The notes under the pieces were generated by a model. The model ran no database searches and was not told the origin of the DNA. It saw only the letters and a list, made by a program, of their open reading frames with translations. Of a stretch of 64,000 bases of DNA, positions 28,751 to 39,388 are shown piece by piece; within the stretch, counting starts at the first letter, position 1; every line of letters starts with the position of its first letter. The DNA is taken from positions 100,942-164,941 of the forward strand of contig NZ_UTHA01000029.1 in the NCBI RefSeq assembly GCF_900582195.1. The letters are read 5' to 3'. This DNA comes from Pseudomonas viridiflava (lineage in GTDB: Bacteria; Pseudomonadota; Gammaproteobacteria; Pseudomonadales; Pseudomonadaceae). The position numbers and the translations under genes were made by a program.

Positions 28751-29788
28751 ATGACTTACACCGCTGCCGAAAACCGCTATGACTCCATCCCTTACCGCCG
28801 CGTCGGCCGCAGCGGTCTGGTGTTGCCGGCGCTGTCACTGGGCCTGTGGCACAACTTTGGCGACAGCACACCGATCGACACCCAGCGCGCCTTGCTGCGC
28901 ACTGCATTCGATCTGGGCATCAACCACTTTGACCTGGCCAACAACTACGGCCCGCCGTACGGCAGCGCCGAGATCAATTTCGGCCGCCTGCTGCGCGAAG
29001 ACTTCAAGCAGTATCGCGACGAGCTGATCATCTCCAGCAAAGCCGGTTGGGACATGTGGCCCGGCCCTTACGGTCAGGGTGGTGGCTCGCGCAAATACGT
29101 ACTGGCCAGCCTCGACCAGAGCCTGCAACGCCTGGGTCTGGACTATGTGGATATCTTCTATTCGCACCGCTTCGACCCGGACACCCCGCTGGAAGAAACC
29201 GCCAGCGCCCTCGCCACAGCCGTGCAACAGGGCAAGGCGTTGTACATCGGTATCTCCTCGTACTCGGGAGTGAAAACCCGCGAGATCGCTGCACTGCTGA
29301 AAGAGTGGAAAGTGCCGCTGCTGATCCATCAGCCGGCGTACAACCTGCTCAATCGCTGGGTGGAAAAGGATCTGCTGGATACCACCGATGAACTCGGCAC
29401 CGGGGTGATCGCGTTCACCCCGTTGGCGCAAGGTCTGCTCACCGACAAATACCTCAACGGCGTGCCGGCGGATGCGCGGGTCAATCGTCCCGGTGGTGGT
29501 TCGTTGCAGGCTGCGCATCTGTCCGAGGCCAACATAGCCCACGTGCGCGCGCTGAATGAAATCGCCAAGCGTCGTGGTCAGAGTCTGGCGCAACTGGCGT
29601 TGGCGTGGACGCTGCGTGATCCGCGGGTGACCTCGGCACTGATCGGCGCGAGCCGACCGGAGCAGATTATCGAGAACGTCGGGGCGTTGAAGAATTTGAG
29701 CTTCAGTGCTGAAGAGCTGGCGGAGATTGACCGGTTTGCCCAAGAGGGCGGGATCAATCTTTGGGAGAAGCCTTCGACGGCGGAGTGA
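28751..29788 (+). CDS. Aldo/keto reductase of the YghZ (L-glyceraldehyde 3-phosphate reductase) type
   Basis: 345 residues from MTYTAAENRYDSIPYRRVGRSGL (28751) behind AGAGGA. The TIM-barrel NADPH-dependent reductase has the tetrad Asp and Tyr in HFDLANNYGPPYGSAE, Lys in IISSKAGWDMWPGPYG and His in DIFYSHRFD. The GPYGQGGGSRKY segment is typical of the YghZ/MgrA/Kv-beta-like branch. Cofactor motifs IGASRPEQI and ENV lie near the C-terminus. It may reduce an aldehyde released by the upstream monooxygenase, but the enzyme family is promiscuous. A REP-like pair separates it from the LLM gene. Confidence 0.88.
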   Translation: MTYTAAENRYDSIPYRRVGRSGLVLPALSLGLWHNFGDSTPIDTQRALLRTAFDLGINHFDLANNYGPPYGSAEINFGRLLREDFKQYRDELIISSKAGWDMWPGPYGQGGGSRKYVLASLDQSLQRLGLDYVDIFYSHRFDPDTPLEETASALATAVQQGKALYIGISSYSGVKTREIAALLKEWKVPLLIHQPAYNLLNRWVEKDLLDTTDELGTGVIAFTPLAQGLLTDKYLNGVPADARVNRPGGGSLQAAHLSEANIAHVRALNEIAKRRGQSLAQLALAWTLRDPRVTSALIGASRPEQIIENVGALKNLSFSAEELAEIDRFAQEGGINLWEKPSTAE

Positions 29789-29801
29789 GCCTCTCGAAGC
29801 T

Positions 29802-29912
29802 GATCGTTCCCACGCTCTGCGTGGGAATGCATCCACGGACGCTCCGCGTTCGGCTTTAGATGGGACGCAGAGCGTCCCGGGCGGCATTCCCACGCAGAGC
29901 GTAGGAACGATC
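29802..29912. repeat. GTTCCCACGC dispersed inverted repeat, long copy
   Basis: Outer arms GATCGTTCCCACGCTCTGCG and its near complement enclose an inner pair (ACGCTCCGCGT / GACGCAGAGCGTCC). The same element occurs at 33603-33705 and in short form at 18016. It separates the reductase from convergent tauD. Confidence 0.85.
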
Positions 29913-29948
29913 AAGGTAGGAGCTGCCGCAGGCTGCGATCTTTTGATC

Positions 29949-30788
29949 CTAAAAAAACGGCACATCCCCCAACACCGTCGCCCGCTGCATCACCCGCCGC
30001 GCCGGCCGGTAATCATCCACCGCGTAATGCTGTGTCACGCGGTTATCCCAGAACGCAATATCGTCCTGCTGCCAGCGCCAGCGAATGGTGAATTCCGGCC
30101 GCGTTGCATGGGCGAACAGAAACTTCAGAATCGCCTCGCTCTCGGTTTCCGACAGCTCATTGATCTTCGAGGTGAAGCCTTCATTGACGAACAACGAGCG
30201 CCGCCCGCTGACCGGATGCGTACGGATCACCGGGTGCGACAGCGGTGGATTCTTGCGCCGAGCCTCTTCCCACTGCGCCAGCGCTTCAGGCGTGTTGCCA
30301 TAACGCTCCAGTGGAAACGAACGAGTGAAATCGTGAGTCGCGGTCAGCCCTTCGAGCAAGCCTTTCAGCGGCGCCGACAGCGCCTCATACGCGGCAATGC
30401 CGCTGGCCCATAACGTGTCGCCACCAAACTCCGGGAGCAACTTGGCGCTGAGCACCGCGCCCATCGCTGGCGTTGGCAGGAAGGTCACGTCGGTGTGCCA
30501 GATCGCGTTGTCACGTACGTCGGTGACGGCGGTGTCGAGAATCAGCACTTCCGGTTGTTCCGGCACGTTCGGGTAGATCGGGTGGATGTGCAGATCGCCG
30601 AAATAGGCGGCGAAGCGTGCCTGTTGCGGCGGTTCGATTGGCTGGTTGCGGAAGAACAGCACTTGGTATTTGAGCAACGCCTGCTCGATGGCGTCGCGGT
30701 GTTCCAGGCTCAGCGGCTGGCTGATGTCGACGCCGCTGATTTGCGCGCCGAGGGCTGAGCTTAAGGGGGTGATGTTGAGGCTGCTCAT
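29949..30788 (-). CDS. tauD: Taurine dioxygenase
   Basis: 279-residue Fe(II)/2-oxoglutarate-dependent dioxygenase that hydroxylates taurine to release sulfite and aminoacetaldehyde. The facial triad reads H98-T-D100 in IWHTDVTF and H254 in [11 protein letters not shown], followed by an Arg-rich RPARRVMQR segment that binds 2-oxoglutarate. The start is at MSSLNITPL (30788), not the Met five codons upstream. It is the last gene of tauABCD, 56 bases after tauC. The related sulfate-ester enzyme AtsK is a possible alternative, but the complete tau set favours TauD. Confidence 0.9.
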   Translation of the reverse strand: MSSLNITPLSSALGAQISGVDISQPLSLEHRDAIEQALLKYQVLFFRNQPIEPPQQARFAAYFGDLHIHPIYPNVPEQPEVLILDTAVTDVRDNAIWHTDVTFLPTPAMGAVLSAKLLPEFGGDTLWASGIAAYEALSAPLKGLLEGLTATHDFTRSFPLERYGNTPEALAQWEEARRKNPPLSHPVIRTHPVSGRRSLFVNEGFTSKINELSETESEAILKFLFAHATRPEFTIRWRWQQDDIAFWDNRVTQHYAVDDYRPARRVMQRATVLGDVPFF

Positions 30789-30844
30789 GGTCTTTCTCTT
30801 CAATTCTTGGGCCCCGATGTGTCGGGGTAGTCAGTGCTGAAAAA

Positions 30845-31684
30845 TCAGTGGGCCTGGCCGTGCCACGGCACCAGTTTGCGCTGCAGGGCGCGCAGGCCCA
30901 TTTCCATGGCGAAGGCGATCAGGGCGATGACCAGAATCCCCAGCACCACCACGTCGGTGACGAGGAACTGCGCGGCCGACTGCACCATGAAGCCCAAGCC
31001 ACTGGTGGCGGCGATCAATTCCGCGGCGACCAATGTCGACCAACCCACCCCCAGACCAATGCGCACGCCAGTGAGAATGTCCGGCAGAGCGCTCGGCAAA
31101 ATCACATGGCGAATCAGTTGTACGCGAGTCGCGCCCAACGACTGCGCCGCACGCAATTTCGCTGGATCCACCGTGCGTACGCCGGTGGCAGTAGCGATGG
31201 CAATCGGCGCGAAAATCGCCAGATAAATCAGCAGCACTTTCGACAACTCGCCGATGCCGCACCAGATCACGATCAGCGGCAGATAAGCCAGCGGCGGAAT
31301 AGGGCGGTAGAACTCGATCAGCGGATCGAGCACGCCACGGGCGATGCGGTTGGCGCCGATGGCAATGCCCACCGGTACGGCGGTCAGAATCGCAAAACCG
31401 AGGCCCAGACCGATGCGGCTCAGGCTCGCGCCGAGGTGCTGCCACAACGTCGAATCCATGTAACCGGTAGTCGCCAGCAACCAGCCCTTTTGCAGCACGG
31501 CGGACGGTGGCGGCAGAAACAGCGGTTCGATCAAACCGGTGGCTGTTACGGCCCACCAGATCGCCGACAAGGCAAACAGCGTCAGCAGGCTGATCCAGCG
31601 CGTGCTGAGGCTGCGGCGTACGGGAATCGCCACCGATGGGGTCGCGGGTTTTACCGCAGTCGAGGAAACGTCGTAACTGCTCAT
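30845..31684 (-). CDS. tauC: Taurine ABC transporter permease
   Basis: 279-residue SsuC/TauC-type permease with about six membrane segments. Key regions are [15 protein letters not shown] near the N-terminus, [30 protein letters not shown], and the EAA-type loop [31 protein letters not shown]. It overlaps the tauB stop by four bases (ATGA), so the two are coupled. It forms the channel for taurine with TauB. Confidence 0.9.
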   Translation of the reverse strand: MSSYDVSSTAVKPATPSVAIPVRRSLSTRWISLLTLFALSAIWWAVTATGLIEPLFLPPPSAVLQKGWLLATTGYMDSTLWQHLGASLSRIGLGLGFAILTAVPVGIAIGANRIARGVLDPLIEFYRPIPPLAYLPLIVIWCGIGELSKVLLIYLAIFAPIAIATATGVRTVDPAKLRAAQSLGATRVQLIRHVILPSALPDILTGVRIGLGVGWSTLVAAELIAATSGLGFMVQSAAQFLVTDVVVLGILVIALIAFAMEMGLRALQRKLVPWHGQAH

Positions 31685-32475
31685 GCGCGCTCCTGCCGTT
31701 GCCCGGCGCTGCGTTGCGAGAACACTTTGCTCAGCACGTGTTCGCGGGTTTCGATAAAACGCGGATCGGATTTGATCGCACGGGCGGACTCACCGGCGGC
31801 GTAACGCTGACCGAAATCCAGATGCAGGCGCTCAACGATCTGTCCCGGATTCGGCGCGAGCAGAATCAGGTCAGTGGCGAGGAACACCGCTTCTTCAATG
31901 TCATGGGTAATCAGGAAAACCGGTTTGGCCGTGCGCTGCCAGACTTGCAGCAACAGCTCCTGCATCTGTTCGCGGGTGAAGGCGTCGAGCGCGCCAAAAG
32001 GCTCGTCCATCAGCAACACGCGCGGGTCGGCGGCGAGGGCGCGGGCGAGGCCGACGCGTTGTTTCTGGCCACCGGAAAGCTGCCAGATGCGGCGGCTTTC
32101 GAAACCGGAAAGATCAACCAGTGCGAGCATTTCACGGGCGATTTTTTCGCGTTTTTCCCTGGCGACACCGGCCAGTTCCAGACCGAACGCGACGTTGGCC
32201 AACACATCCTGCCAAGGCAACAAAGCGTCGTCCTGGAACACCACGCCCCGTTCGGCGCTCGGGCCTTTGACCGGTACGCCGTCGAGGGTGATACGCCCGG
32301 AGCTCGGTTCTACGAAACCGGCAATCAGGTTCAACAGCGAAGTCTTGCCACTGCCGGAGGGGCCGAGGGCGACCAGCAATTGCTGAGGCCCGAGGGTCAG
32401 AGAAATATCCGCCAGCACCGGTGTCGGGCTGCCCGGGTACTGTGCGCTGATGCGCTCCAGCTGTAGCAAGGCCAT
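31681..32475 (-). CDS. tauB: Taurine ABC transporter ATP-binding protein
   Basis: 264-residue ATPase. The start is [15 protein letters not shown] (32475); the 71 codons open upstream read through tauA in another frame. Walker A is GPSGSGKTS, the signature LSGGQKQR, Walker [13 protein letters not shown] and the switch [12 protein letters not shown], typical of nitrate/sulfonate/taurine importers. It lies 16 bases after tauA. Confidence 0.9.
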   Translation of the reverse strand: MALLQLERISAQYPGSPTPVLADISLTLGPQQLLVALGPSGSGKTSLLNLIAGFVEPSSGRITLDGVPVKGPSAERGVVFQDDALLPWQDVLANVAFGLELAGVAREKREKIAREMLALVDLSGFESRRIWQLSGGQKQRVGLARALAADPRVLLMDEPFGALDAFTREQMQELLLQVWQRTAKPVFLITHDIEEAVFLATDLILLAPNPGQIVERLHLDFGQRYAAGESARAIKSDPRFIETREHVLSKVFSQRSAGQRQERA

Positions 32476-32491
32476 CGCGGTTAACTCCCGA

Positions 32492-33469
32492 TCAGTGGGT
32501 GATGAATTTGGCGCTGACGTACGGCGCGTAGTCCGGTAGAACGGCTTCGACCTTGCCCTGCTCCTTGAGGAACGCGGCGGTGTCGGTGATGGCTTTGGTG
32601 GTCGGCGCGCCGAGGGTGACGACCTGATCCGCCGCCAGCGGGTAGACGTTGCCCTGCAGCAGCAATGGGATGTCGCTGGCCTTGGCACCGGAGAGTTTCA
32701 CCAGTTTGTCGACGTTGGATTGATCGGCAAGCCAAGTTTTCGGGTCTTTGCGGTAGTCGGCGTAGGCGTCGAGGGTGACCTTGGCGAACGCGGTGACGAT
32801 TTCCGGGTGCTTCTCGGCGAAGTCCTTGCGCACGATCCACGCGTCGAAAGTCGGCGCGCCGAACTTGGCCAGCTCGCCGGAAGTGATCAGCACTTTGCCG
32901 TTTTCCTTGGCCACACCGAGTGCCGGATCCCACACGTAGGTGGCGTCGATGTCACCGCGTTTCCACGCCGCGATGATCGCTGGCGGGGCGAGGTTGAGCA
33001 CGGTGACTTTCGACGGGTCGATGTTCCAGTGCTTCAGCGCGGCGAGCAGGCTGTAGTGACCGGTGGACACGAATGGCACGGCGATTTTTTTGCCGATCAG
33101 GTCTTGCGGGGTCTTGATGCCGGAACCGTCACGGGCGACCAGTGCTTCAGCGGCGCCGATCTGGGTGGCGATGAGGAAGGTTTCGACCGGGACTTTGCGG
33201 GTGATCGCAGCGGTCAGCGGACTCGAGCCGAGATAGCCGATCTGCACGTCACCGGAGGCGATGGCGGCGATGATGTCGGCGCCGTTGTCGAACTTGCGCC
33301 AGGCGATATCGGCTTTGGTGGCTTTTTCGTAAGCGCCGTCGGCCTGGGCAACTTTCGCCGGGTCAACGGTGGTTTGGTAAGCGACGGTGAGGTCGGCGGC
33401 CTGGGCCAGAAAACTCGCGGCAGCCAGAGAGGCCACGGCGAGCAGGCGAAGCGGGAAATTCAGTTTCAT
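32492..33469 (-). CDS. tauA: Taurine-binding periplasmic protein
   Basis: 325 residues. A signal peptide ([17 protein letters not shown]) leads to the mature start [26 protein letters not shown], a TauA signature. A ligand-contact region, [19 protein letters not shown], and the [19 protein letters not shown] block of sulfonate binders follow. It is the first gene of tauABCD and delivers taurine to TauBC. An AT-rich element lies 60-90 bases upstream. Confidence 0.92.
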   Translation of the reverse strand: MKLNFPLRLLAVASLAAASFLAQAADLTVAYQTTVDPAKVAQADGAYEKATKADIAWRKFDNGADIIAAIASGDVQIGYLGSSPLTAAITRKVPVETFLIATQIGAAEALVARDGSGIKTPQDLIGKKIAVPFVSTGHYSLLAALKHWNIDPSKVTVLNLAPPAIIAAWKRGDIDATYVWDPALGVAKENGKVLITSGELAKFGAPTFDAWIVRKDFAEKHPEIVTAFAKVTLDAYADYRKDPKTWLADQSNVDKLVKLSGAKASDIPLLLQGNVYPLAADQVVTLGAPTTKAITDTAAFLKEQGKVEAVLPDYAPYVSAKFITH

Positions 33470-33530
33470 TGAACAGCTCCATATCAGGCGACCGAGCGTC
33501 GGCGTGAAAGGAGACTAAATGATCTAAGAA

Positions 33531-33556
33531 TCAGTAAATAAATAACTTTTTAGAAT
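33531..33556 (-). promoter_or_regulatory. AT-rich upstream element of tauABCD
   Basis: On the minus strand the element begins ATTCTAAAAAGTTATTTATT, nearly matching the one before the sfnB unit (ATTCCTAAAAGTTAGTTTAT). tau genes are controlled by CysB/Cbl-type activators in other proteobacteria, so this is a candidate binding site. Confidence 0.45.
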
Positions 33557-33602
33557 GAGCTTATGAGCGGAAAAATCTAAGGCTCGGTGGGATTGGGGGG
33601 CA

Positions 33603-33705
33603 GATCGTTCCCACGCTCTGCGTGGGAATGCAGCCGGTGACGCTCCGCGTCACCCGGACGCAGAGCGTCCCTTGAGGCGTTACCACGCGGAGCGTGGGAA
33701 CGATC
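33603..33705. repeat. GTTCCCACGC dispersed inverted repeat, second long copy
   Basis: Same architecture as 29802-29912, with outer arms GATCGTTCCCACGC and inner GTGACGCTCCGCGTCAC, placed between the tauA promoter and the gshA stop. Confidence 0.85.
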
Positions 33706-33719
33706 AGGGCAGGGAGGCT

Positions 33720-35303
33720 TCAGTTGCTGATCGCCAAAATACTCGCCTGATACGACCCGACAAACACATCAAAATCGCCCACTTCGTTCTGTTCAAGCTC
33801 CGCCTGCGCTGCCAGCGACGAACGCGCCAACTCCTCGAACTTCGCCTGCTCATCCGCCGCCAAAGGCTCGCGACGGAAAAACTCCGCATGCGCCTGACTC
33901 TGGCGCAACGAGAACTGCGCAAAGCTTTCCTTGTGCTCAGCCATCGCCGCCAGCACCTGCGCAGAGGGCGTCAGAGACGGATCGCTGACCTTGGCCAGTT
34001 GCGCATCCAGTGCCTTGCTGTGGGCATCGCCGCCATGGCTCTGATCCAGCAACGCTGCCAGCGGGGCGATTTGCTCCAGCAGTTCGGCCGCCCAGGTCTT
34101 CATCTCCACCGATTCACCGTCACGCTGCAATTGCAGACCCGGACGACGGCCTTCCTTGACCACGCTGAGGAAGTTCGACGTGGCGTTGCCGCACGAGGTG
34201 TTGGTCAGCAACGGACTGTCGTTGAGTGCGCAGTAAAGCAGGAACGCATCGAGGAAGCGCGACTCGGTCAGGTCGATGCCCATCGGCAGGAACGGGTTGA
34301 TGTCCAGGCAACGCACTTCAACGTACTGAATGCCACGGGCCACCAGCGCCTGAATCGGCCGCTCGCCGGTGTAGGTCACGCGTTTTGGGCGGATGTTGGA
34401 GTAGTACTCGTTTTCGATCTGCAGGATGTTGGTGTTGAGCTGCACCCACTCGCCGTCCTTGTGCGTGCCGACTTCAACGTACGGCGCGTACGGCGTGGCC
34501 ACGGCTTTGCGCAGGCTGTCGGTGTAGCTCGCCAGATCGTTGTAGCACGGGGTCAGACCGGCCTGAGCGTTGCTCTGGTAACCGAGGTCGCTCATGCGCA
34601 GGCTGGTGGCGTACGGCAGATACAAGGTGTCGGGATCGAGTTGTTCCAGTTGATGCGAACGACCGCGCAGGAAACCGGCGTCGAGCGCTGGCGAGGCACC
34701 GAACAGGTACATCAGCAGCCAGCTGTAGCGACGGAAGTTGCGGATCAGCGCGATGTAGGAAAACGACTGGAAGTCGCGATCCGTGCCGACAAATCCTTCG
34801 GTCTCGCGCAGCAGCGGCCAGAGCTTTTCCGGCAGGGAGAAGTTGTAGTGAATCCCGGCGATGCACTGCATGGTCTTGCCGTAACGCAGGGCCAGGCCCT
34901 TGCGGTAAACGTACTTGAGCTGACCGATGTTGGAGGTGCCGTAGTAGGCGATCGGGATGTCTTCCTCGGCCGGCAACGGGCACGGCATCGATGGACTCCA
35001 CAGGTACTCGTTGCCGAGCTTGCTGTAGGCAAAGCGGTGAATCTTGTCCAGGCTCGCCAGCGTATCAGCCGGATCCGGCAGGGCGGGCGTGATGAATTCC
35101 AGCAGCGACTCGGAGTAGTCGGTGGTGATCTGTTCGTTGGTCAGCGCGGAACCCAAGGCTTCGGGGTGCGGCGTTTGCGCCAGGCGACCTTCACTGGTCA
35201 CGCGCAGGCATTCACGTTCGATACCGTGCAGGCACTGCTCGAGCAGAGAGAGGTTAGCGCGCTCGCCGAGCAGAGCCAGGCGGCGGTTGAGAAGTTCGCT
35301 CAA
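33720..35303 (-). CDS. gshA: Glutamate-cysteine ligase
   Basis: First enzyme of glutathione synthesis, joining glutamate and cysteine with ATP. I place the start at TTG 35303 ([13 protein letters not shown]), because AAGGA stands eight bases before it; this gives 527 residues, the usual length in pseudomonads. The alternative GTG at 35318 adds five residues. Family blocks include [22 protein letters not shown], the [12 protein letters not shown] segment and [13 protein letters not shown]. It stands alone between a dispersed repeat and a REP pair, and supplies the main thiol made from the cysteine genes nearby. Confidence 0.93.
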   Translation of the reverse strand: MSELLNRRLALLGERANLSLLEQCLHGIERECLRVTSEGRLAQTPHPEALGSALTNEQITTDYSESLLEFITPALPDPADTLASLDKIHRFAYSKLGNEYLWSPSMPCPLPAEEDIPIAYYGTSNIGQLKYVYRKGLALRYGKTMQCIAGIHYNFSLPEKLWPLLRETEGFVGTDRDFQSFSYIALIRNFRRYSWLLMYLFGASPALDAGFLRGRSHQLEQLDPDTLYLPYATSLRMSDLGYQSNAQAGLTPCYNDLASYTDSLRKAVATPYAPYVEVGTHKDGEWVQLNTNILQIENEYYSNIRPKRVTYTGERPIQALVARGIQYVEVRCLDINPFLPMGIDLTESRFLDAFLLYCALNDSPLLTNTSCGNATSNFLSVVKEGRRPGLQLQRDGESVEMKTWAAELLEQIAPLAALLDQSHGGDAHSKALDAQLAKVSDPSLTPSAQVLAAMAEHKESFAQFSLRQSQAHAEFFRREPLAADEQAKFEELARSSLAAQAELEQNEVGDFDVFVGSYQASILAISN

Positions 35304-35441
35304 TTTGGATTCCTTCACGCGTCAGTCGCCCCAATATGGGGGTGGGCAGGACGGTCTACAAGGGTGAAGTTGAAACTGGCGTTATCGCCTGGTTTTGTAG
35401 CGGCAGGCCATTTGCCGGTCAGTCAGGAACTGCACAATCCC

Positions 35442-35529
35442 TGTGGGAGCGAGCCTGCTCGCGAAGAGGGTTTCGCAGTCGCCATCACCCGACTGACACA
35501 CCGTCTTCGCGAGCAGGCTCGCTCCCACA
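35442..35529. repeat. REP pair in outward order
   Basis: Here the GTGGGAGCGAGCCTGCTCGC unit comes first and its complement second, the reverse order of the other pairs, with a 40-base spacer. It sits in the gap upstream of gshA. Confidence 0.85.
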
Positions 35530-35571
35530 GGATTCGTTGCGCCGAAATTAACTCAAATTGATGGCGTCTAG

Positions 35572-35955
35572 CTACAGGACAGCGAACGTGCCTTGCGCTT
35601 TTGCGACCAGTTTGTCGCCCTGCATCACGTCGGCTTCGACCACCAGCGTGCGCCGGCCCGGGTGAATCACCCGCGCCGTGCACAGCACCTCGCCATCGGA
35701 AACGGCGCGGATATAGTTGATCTTGCACTCGATGGTCGCGCTCTGCTGATCAAAGCCGTGGGTGCTGGAACAGGCCAGCCCCATGGCAATATCGACCAGA
35801 CTGAACAGCGCGCCACCGTGCAATTTGCCGCCGCGATTGCGCAGTTCCGGTTCCAGCACCAGGGCGACTTGCGCCACCCCGGTTTCCAGGCTGTGCAGGC
35901 GGCAGCCCAACAGCTTGAAAAACGCGCTCTCGACGAGCCCGGCCGGAATTTCCAT
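35572..35955 (-). CDS. PaaI-family hotdog thioesterase
   Basis: 127-residue single hotdog-fold thioesterase. The active-site motif HGGALFSLVDIAMGLA (residues ~46-61) has the HGG and catalytic Asp of the PaaI/YbgC-like group, followed by INYIRAVSDGEVLCTARVIHPGRRTLVVEADV. It hydrolyses acyl- or aryl-CoA esters; the substrate is unknown. The start codon overlaps the tex stop by one base (TGATG), so it is translationally coupled to tex. Confidence 0.88.
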   Translation of the reverse strand: MEIPAGLVESAFFKLLGCRLHSLETGVAQVALVLEPELRNRGGKLHGGALFSLVDIAMGLACSSTHGFDQQSATIECKINYIRAVSDGEVLCTARVIHPGRRTLVVEADVMQGDKLVAKAQGTFAVL

Positions 35956-38279
35956 CAGCGTTTTTTCAACTGCTTGGCGTTGGCGAAGAGCGAGGCCATT
36001 GCATTGTTCACCGGCGCTGCGGTGGCGGTTTCCTTGCGTGGCGCGTTGTTCGACGGCTGGCGTTGTGCCGAGCCCGGACGCGAGCCACGGGCACCGTCGA
36101 TCTTCTCGCCCGGAGTGTCGCCCATACGCATCGACAAACCGACGCGTTTGCGCGGGATGTCGACTTCCATGACCTTCACTTTCACCACGTCACCGGCCTT
36201 CACCGCTTCACGCGGATCCTTGATGAACTTCTCCGACAGTGCCGAGATGTGCACCAGACCGTCCTGATGCACGCCGATGTCGACGAAGGCACCGAACGCG
36301 GTCACGTTGGTCACCACGCCTTCGAGGATCATCCCCAGTTGCAGGTCTTTCAGGTCTTCAACGCCTTCCTGGAACTCGGCCGTCTTGAACTCCGGACGCG
36401 GGTCGCGGCCGGGTTTTTCCAGTTCCTGGAGGATGTCGGTGACGGTCGGCAGACCGAAGGTTTCGTCGGTGAATTTCTTCGGATCCAGACGCTTGAGGAA
36501 CCCGGCATCGCCGATCAATGAGCGAATGTCGCGGTCAGTTTCAGCGGCAATACGCTGCACCAGCGGATAGGCTTCCGGGTGCACCGCCGACGAATCCAGC
36601 GGGTTGTCGCCGTTCATCACGCGCAAGAAACCGGCCGCCTGTTCGAAGGTTTTTTCGCCCAGACGTGCGACTTTCTTCAGGGCTGCACGGGTTTTGAATG
36701 CACCGTGCTCATCGCGGTGCGCGACGATGTTCTGCGCCAGCGTTGCGTTGAGGCCGGAAATGCGTGCCAGCAGCGCCACCGAAGCGGTGTTCACGTCAAC
36801 GCCGACGGCGTTCACGCAGTCCTCGACCACAGCGTCCAGACCACGCGCCAGTTTCAGCTGCGAAACGTCGTGCTGGTACTGGCCGACACCGATGGATTTC
36901 GGATCGATTTTCACCAGCTCAGCCAGTGGATCTTGCAGACGACGGGCGATGGACACCGCGCCACGGATCGACACGTCCAGATCCGGGAACTCCTTGGCCG
37001 CCAGTTCCGACGCCGAGTACACCGATGCGCCGGCCTCGGAGACCATGACTTTGGTCATTTTCATCGCTGGGTATTTTTTGATCAGCTCGATCGCCAGTTT
37101 GTCGGTTTCGCGGCTGGCGGTGCCGTTGCCGATGGCGATCAGGTCAACCGAGTGCTTGGCGCACAGGGCGGCCAGAATGGCGATGGTCTGATCCCACTTG
37201 TTGTGCGGCACGTGCGGATAAACCGTGGCGTGATCCAGCAGTTTGCCGGTGGAGTCGACCACGGCAACCTTGCAACCGGTACGCAGGCCCGGGTCAAGAC
37301 CCAGGGTTGCGCGCGGGCCGGCCGGGGCGGCCAGCAGCAAGTCGTGCAGGTTGTGCGCGAACACGTTGATCGCTTCGGTTTCGGCGCCGTCACGCAACTC
37401 GCCGAGCAGGTCGGTTTCCAGGTGCGTGTAGAGCTTGACCTTCCACGTCCAGCGCACTACTTCGCCGAGCCATTTGTCGGCCGGCCGGTTCTGGTTCTGT
37501 ATGTTGAATTGCTGGCCGATCATGCCCTCGCACGGGTGCATGGTGCCCGGCAGTTCGTCGCCGACTTTCAGCGCAGAGCTGAGGATGCCTTCGTTGCGCC
37601 CACGGAAAATCGCCAGTGCGCGGTGCGACGGCATGCTTTTCAGCGGCTCGTCGTGTTCGAAGTAGTCGCGGAACTTGGCGCCTTCTTCTTCCTTGCCAGC
37701 GATAACGCGGGCGCTGATGGTCGCTTCTTGCTTCAAATAGTTACGCAGCTTTTCCAGCAGGCTGGCGTCTTCGGCGAAGCGCTCCATCAGGATGTACTTG
37801 GCGCCTTCCAGCGCAGCCTTCACGTCGGCTACGCCTTTTTCGGCGTCGACGAAACGTGCGGCTTCGGTTTCCGGGGTCAGGTTCGGGTCGTTGAACAGGC
37901 CGTCGGCCAGTTCGCCGAGGCCGGCTTCCAGGGCGATCTGGCCCTTGGTGCGGCGCTTCTGCTTGTACGGCAGGTACAAGTCTTCGAGGCGGGTCTTGGT
38001 GTCGGCGAGTTTGATATCGCGCTCGAGAGCAGGGGTGAGTTTGCCTTGCTCCTCGATGCTGGCGAGGATGCTGATGCGCCGTTCGTCGAGTTCTCGCAGG
38101 TAGCGCAGACGCTCTTCCAGATGACGCAGCTGGGTGTCATCGAGGCTGCCGGTGACTTCTTTCCGGTAACGGGCGATGAAGGGAACGGTTGAGCCTTCAT
38201 CGAGTAGCGCGACGGCCGCTTCGACCTGTTGTGGGCGTACACCGAGTTCCTCGGCAATGCGGCTGTTGATGCTGTCCAT
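35955..38279 (-). CDS. tex: Tex transcription accessory / RNA-binding protein
   Basis: 774-residue nucleic-acid-binding protein. Order: N-terminal helical domain, YqgF RNase H-like domain ([17 protein letters not shown], about residue 328), helix-hairpin-helix region ([29 protein letters not shown]), and a C-terminal S1 domain ([31 protein letters not shown], then RVGLSMRM). A basic low-complexity tail follows. The start is ATG 38279 ([13 protein letters not shown]); the 16 codons upstream are not family-like. Tex affects toxin and stress gene transcription in other bacteria. Confidence 0.95.
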   Translation of the reverse strand: MDSINSRIAEELGVRPQQVEAAVALLDEGSTVPFIARYRKEVTGSLDDTQLRHLEERLRYLRELDERRISILASIEEQGKLTPALERDIKLADTKTRLEDLYLPYKQKRRTKGQIALEAGLGELADGLFNDPNLTPETEAARFVDAEKGVADVKAALEGAKYILMERFAEDASLLEKLRNYLKQEATISARVIAGKEEEGAKFRDYFEHDEPLKSMPSHRALAIFRGRNEGILSSALKVGDELPGTMHPCEGMIGQQFNIQNQNRPADKWLGEVVRWTWKVKLYTHLETDLLGELRDGAETEAINVFAHNLHDLLLAAPAGPRATLGLDPGLRTGCKVAVVDSTGKLLDHATVYPHVPHNKWDQTIAILAALCAKHSVDLIAIGNGTASRETDKLAIELIKKYPAMKMTKVMVSEAGASVYSASELAAKEFPDLDVSIRGAVSIARRLQDPLAELVKIDPKSIGVGQYQHDVSQLKLARGLDAVVEDCVNAVGVDVNTASVALLARISGLNATLAQNIVAHRDEHGAFKTRAALKKVARLGEKTFEQAAGFLRVMNGDNPLDSSAVHPEAYPLVQRIAAETDRDIRSLIGDAGFLKRLDPKKFTDETFGLPTVTDILQELEKPGRDPRPEFKTAEFQEGVEDLKDLQLGMILEGVVTNVTAFGAFVDIGVHQDGLVHISALSEKFIKDPREAVKAGDVVKVKVMEVDIPRKRVGLSMRMGDTPGEKIDGARGSRPGSAQRQPSNNAPRKETATAAPVNNAMASLFANAKQLKKR

Positions 38280-38637
38280 AAAACCACCTGACATATTGTG
38301 AAAGCAGGCTCGCAGGCACGGAAACAAAGGCCCGGAGTCTGGTTGAGCGGCTAGAAAATTGCCGCTGCCTGGGTCAAAAGGCAGCCCGTTGACCCGTTAA
38401 ATCGAACAATTACTGCGCTCGGCAGGAAAAAAAGCCTGCCACCTGCGGTAACGATTCAGACGTTGCCTGGCACAAAACGCCGCGCATTATAACCAGCGTT
38501 CTGTCATTCGGGGGCGTTGCGGTCTGTAGGCATAAACCCCGGTTTTCTGGCAGTGAAGGAAAAATCTGCTAACAATGCACACGGTGCGTATAACGGCAGC
38601 TACGCCATAATGCGCGCCGAGCTAAAAGGAGCATCCA
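38280..38637. promoter_or_regulatory. Divergent promoter region of tex and ompR
   Basis: 358 bases without a gene. A TATAAC tract lies near 38490 and a GCGTATAACGGC stretch near 38586 before ompR, either of which could be a -10 element. ompR has an AAAGGAG ribosome site at 38625-38631. No repeat or riboswitch was seen. Confidence 0.35.
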
Positions 38638-39378
38638 ATGAGCAGCACTGCACAAACTGCTGAAGGCGAAAAAATTCTCATCGTTGACGACGATCCGGGG
38701 CTGAGCAGCCTGCTGGAACGTTTTTTCGTCAGCAAGGGCTACCGTGCCCGTACCGTACCGAACACCGAGCAGATGGATCGTCTGCTGTCGCGTGAAGTTT
38801 TCAATCTGGTCGTCCTCGACCTGATGCTGCCCGGCGAAGACGGTCTGACCGCTTGCCGCCGCCTGCGTGGCGCGAACAACCAGATTCCGATCATCATGCT
38901 CACCGCCAAGGGCGACGAGCTGAGCCGCATCAAGGGCCTGGAACTGGGTGCCGACGATTATCTGGCCAAGCCGTTCAACCCGGACGAGCTGATGGCCCGG
39001 GTCAAAGCCGTCCTGCGTCGTCAGGCCGCACCGGTGCCGGGCGCGCCGGGCAGTGAAGACGAAAATGTCACCTTTGGTGATTACGTGTTGTCGCTGGCCA
39101 CTCGCGAACTGAAACGCGGCGACGAAGTGCACATGCTCACCACTGGTGAGTTTGCGGTACTCAAGGCGCTGGTGATGAACGCGCGTCAGCCGCTGACCCG
39201 GGACAAACTGATGAACCTGGCCCGTGGCCGTGAGTGGGATGCCCTCGAGCGTTCCATCGACGTGCAGATTTCCCGTCTGCGCCGCATGATCGAGCCTGAT
39301 GCGTCGAAGCCGCGCTATATCCAGACCGTCTGGGGCGTGGGTTACGTCTTCGTACCCGATGGTGCCGCCACCAAGTGA
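38638..39378 (+). CDS. ompR: Response regulator OmpR
   Basis: 246 residues. The receiver domain has the acidic pocket D17-D18-D19 (LIVDDDPG), the phospho-acceptor D61 in VVLDLMLPGEDG, and the conserved Lys in YLAKPFNPDEL. A winged-helix OmpR/PhoB output domain follows, with GEFAVLKALV, the recognition helix RSIDVQISRLRRMIEPD and YIQTVWGVGYVFVPDG. It is the partner of EnvZ, 113 bases downstream, and should bind promoters in response to osmotic or envelope signals. Confidence 0.95.
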   Translation: MSSTAQTAEGEKILIVDDDPGLSSLLERFFVSKGYRARTVPNTEQMDRLLSREVFNLVVLDLMLPGEDGLTACRRLRGANNQIPIIMLTAKGDELSRIKGLELGADDYLAKPFNPDELMARVKAVLRRQAAPVPGAPGSEDENVTFGDYVLSLATRELKRGDEVHMLTTGEFAVLKALVMNARQPLTRDKLMNLARGREWDALERSIDVQISRLRRMIEPDASKPRYIQTVWGVGYVFVPDGAATK

Positions 39379-39388
39379 TCGGTGATTT

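Noticed and set aside
33672..35561. 629-codon plus-strand frame opposite gshA
   Set aside because: Spans repeats on both sides and is antisense to gshA; no protein family.
36579..38192. 537-codon plus-strand frame opposite tex
   Set aside because: Shadow of a firmly identified gene, with composition bias and no domain.
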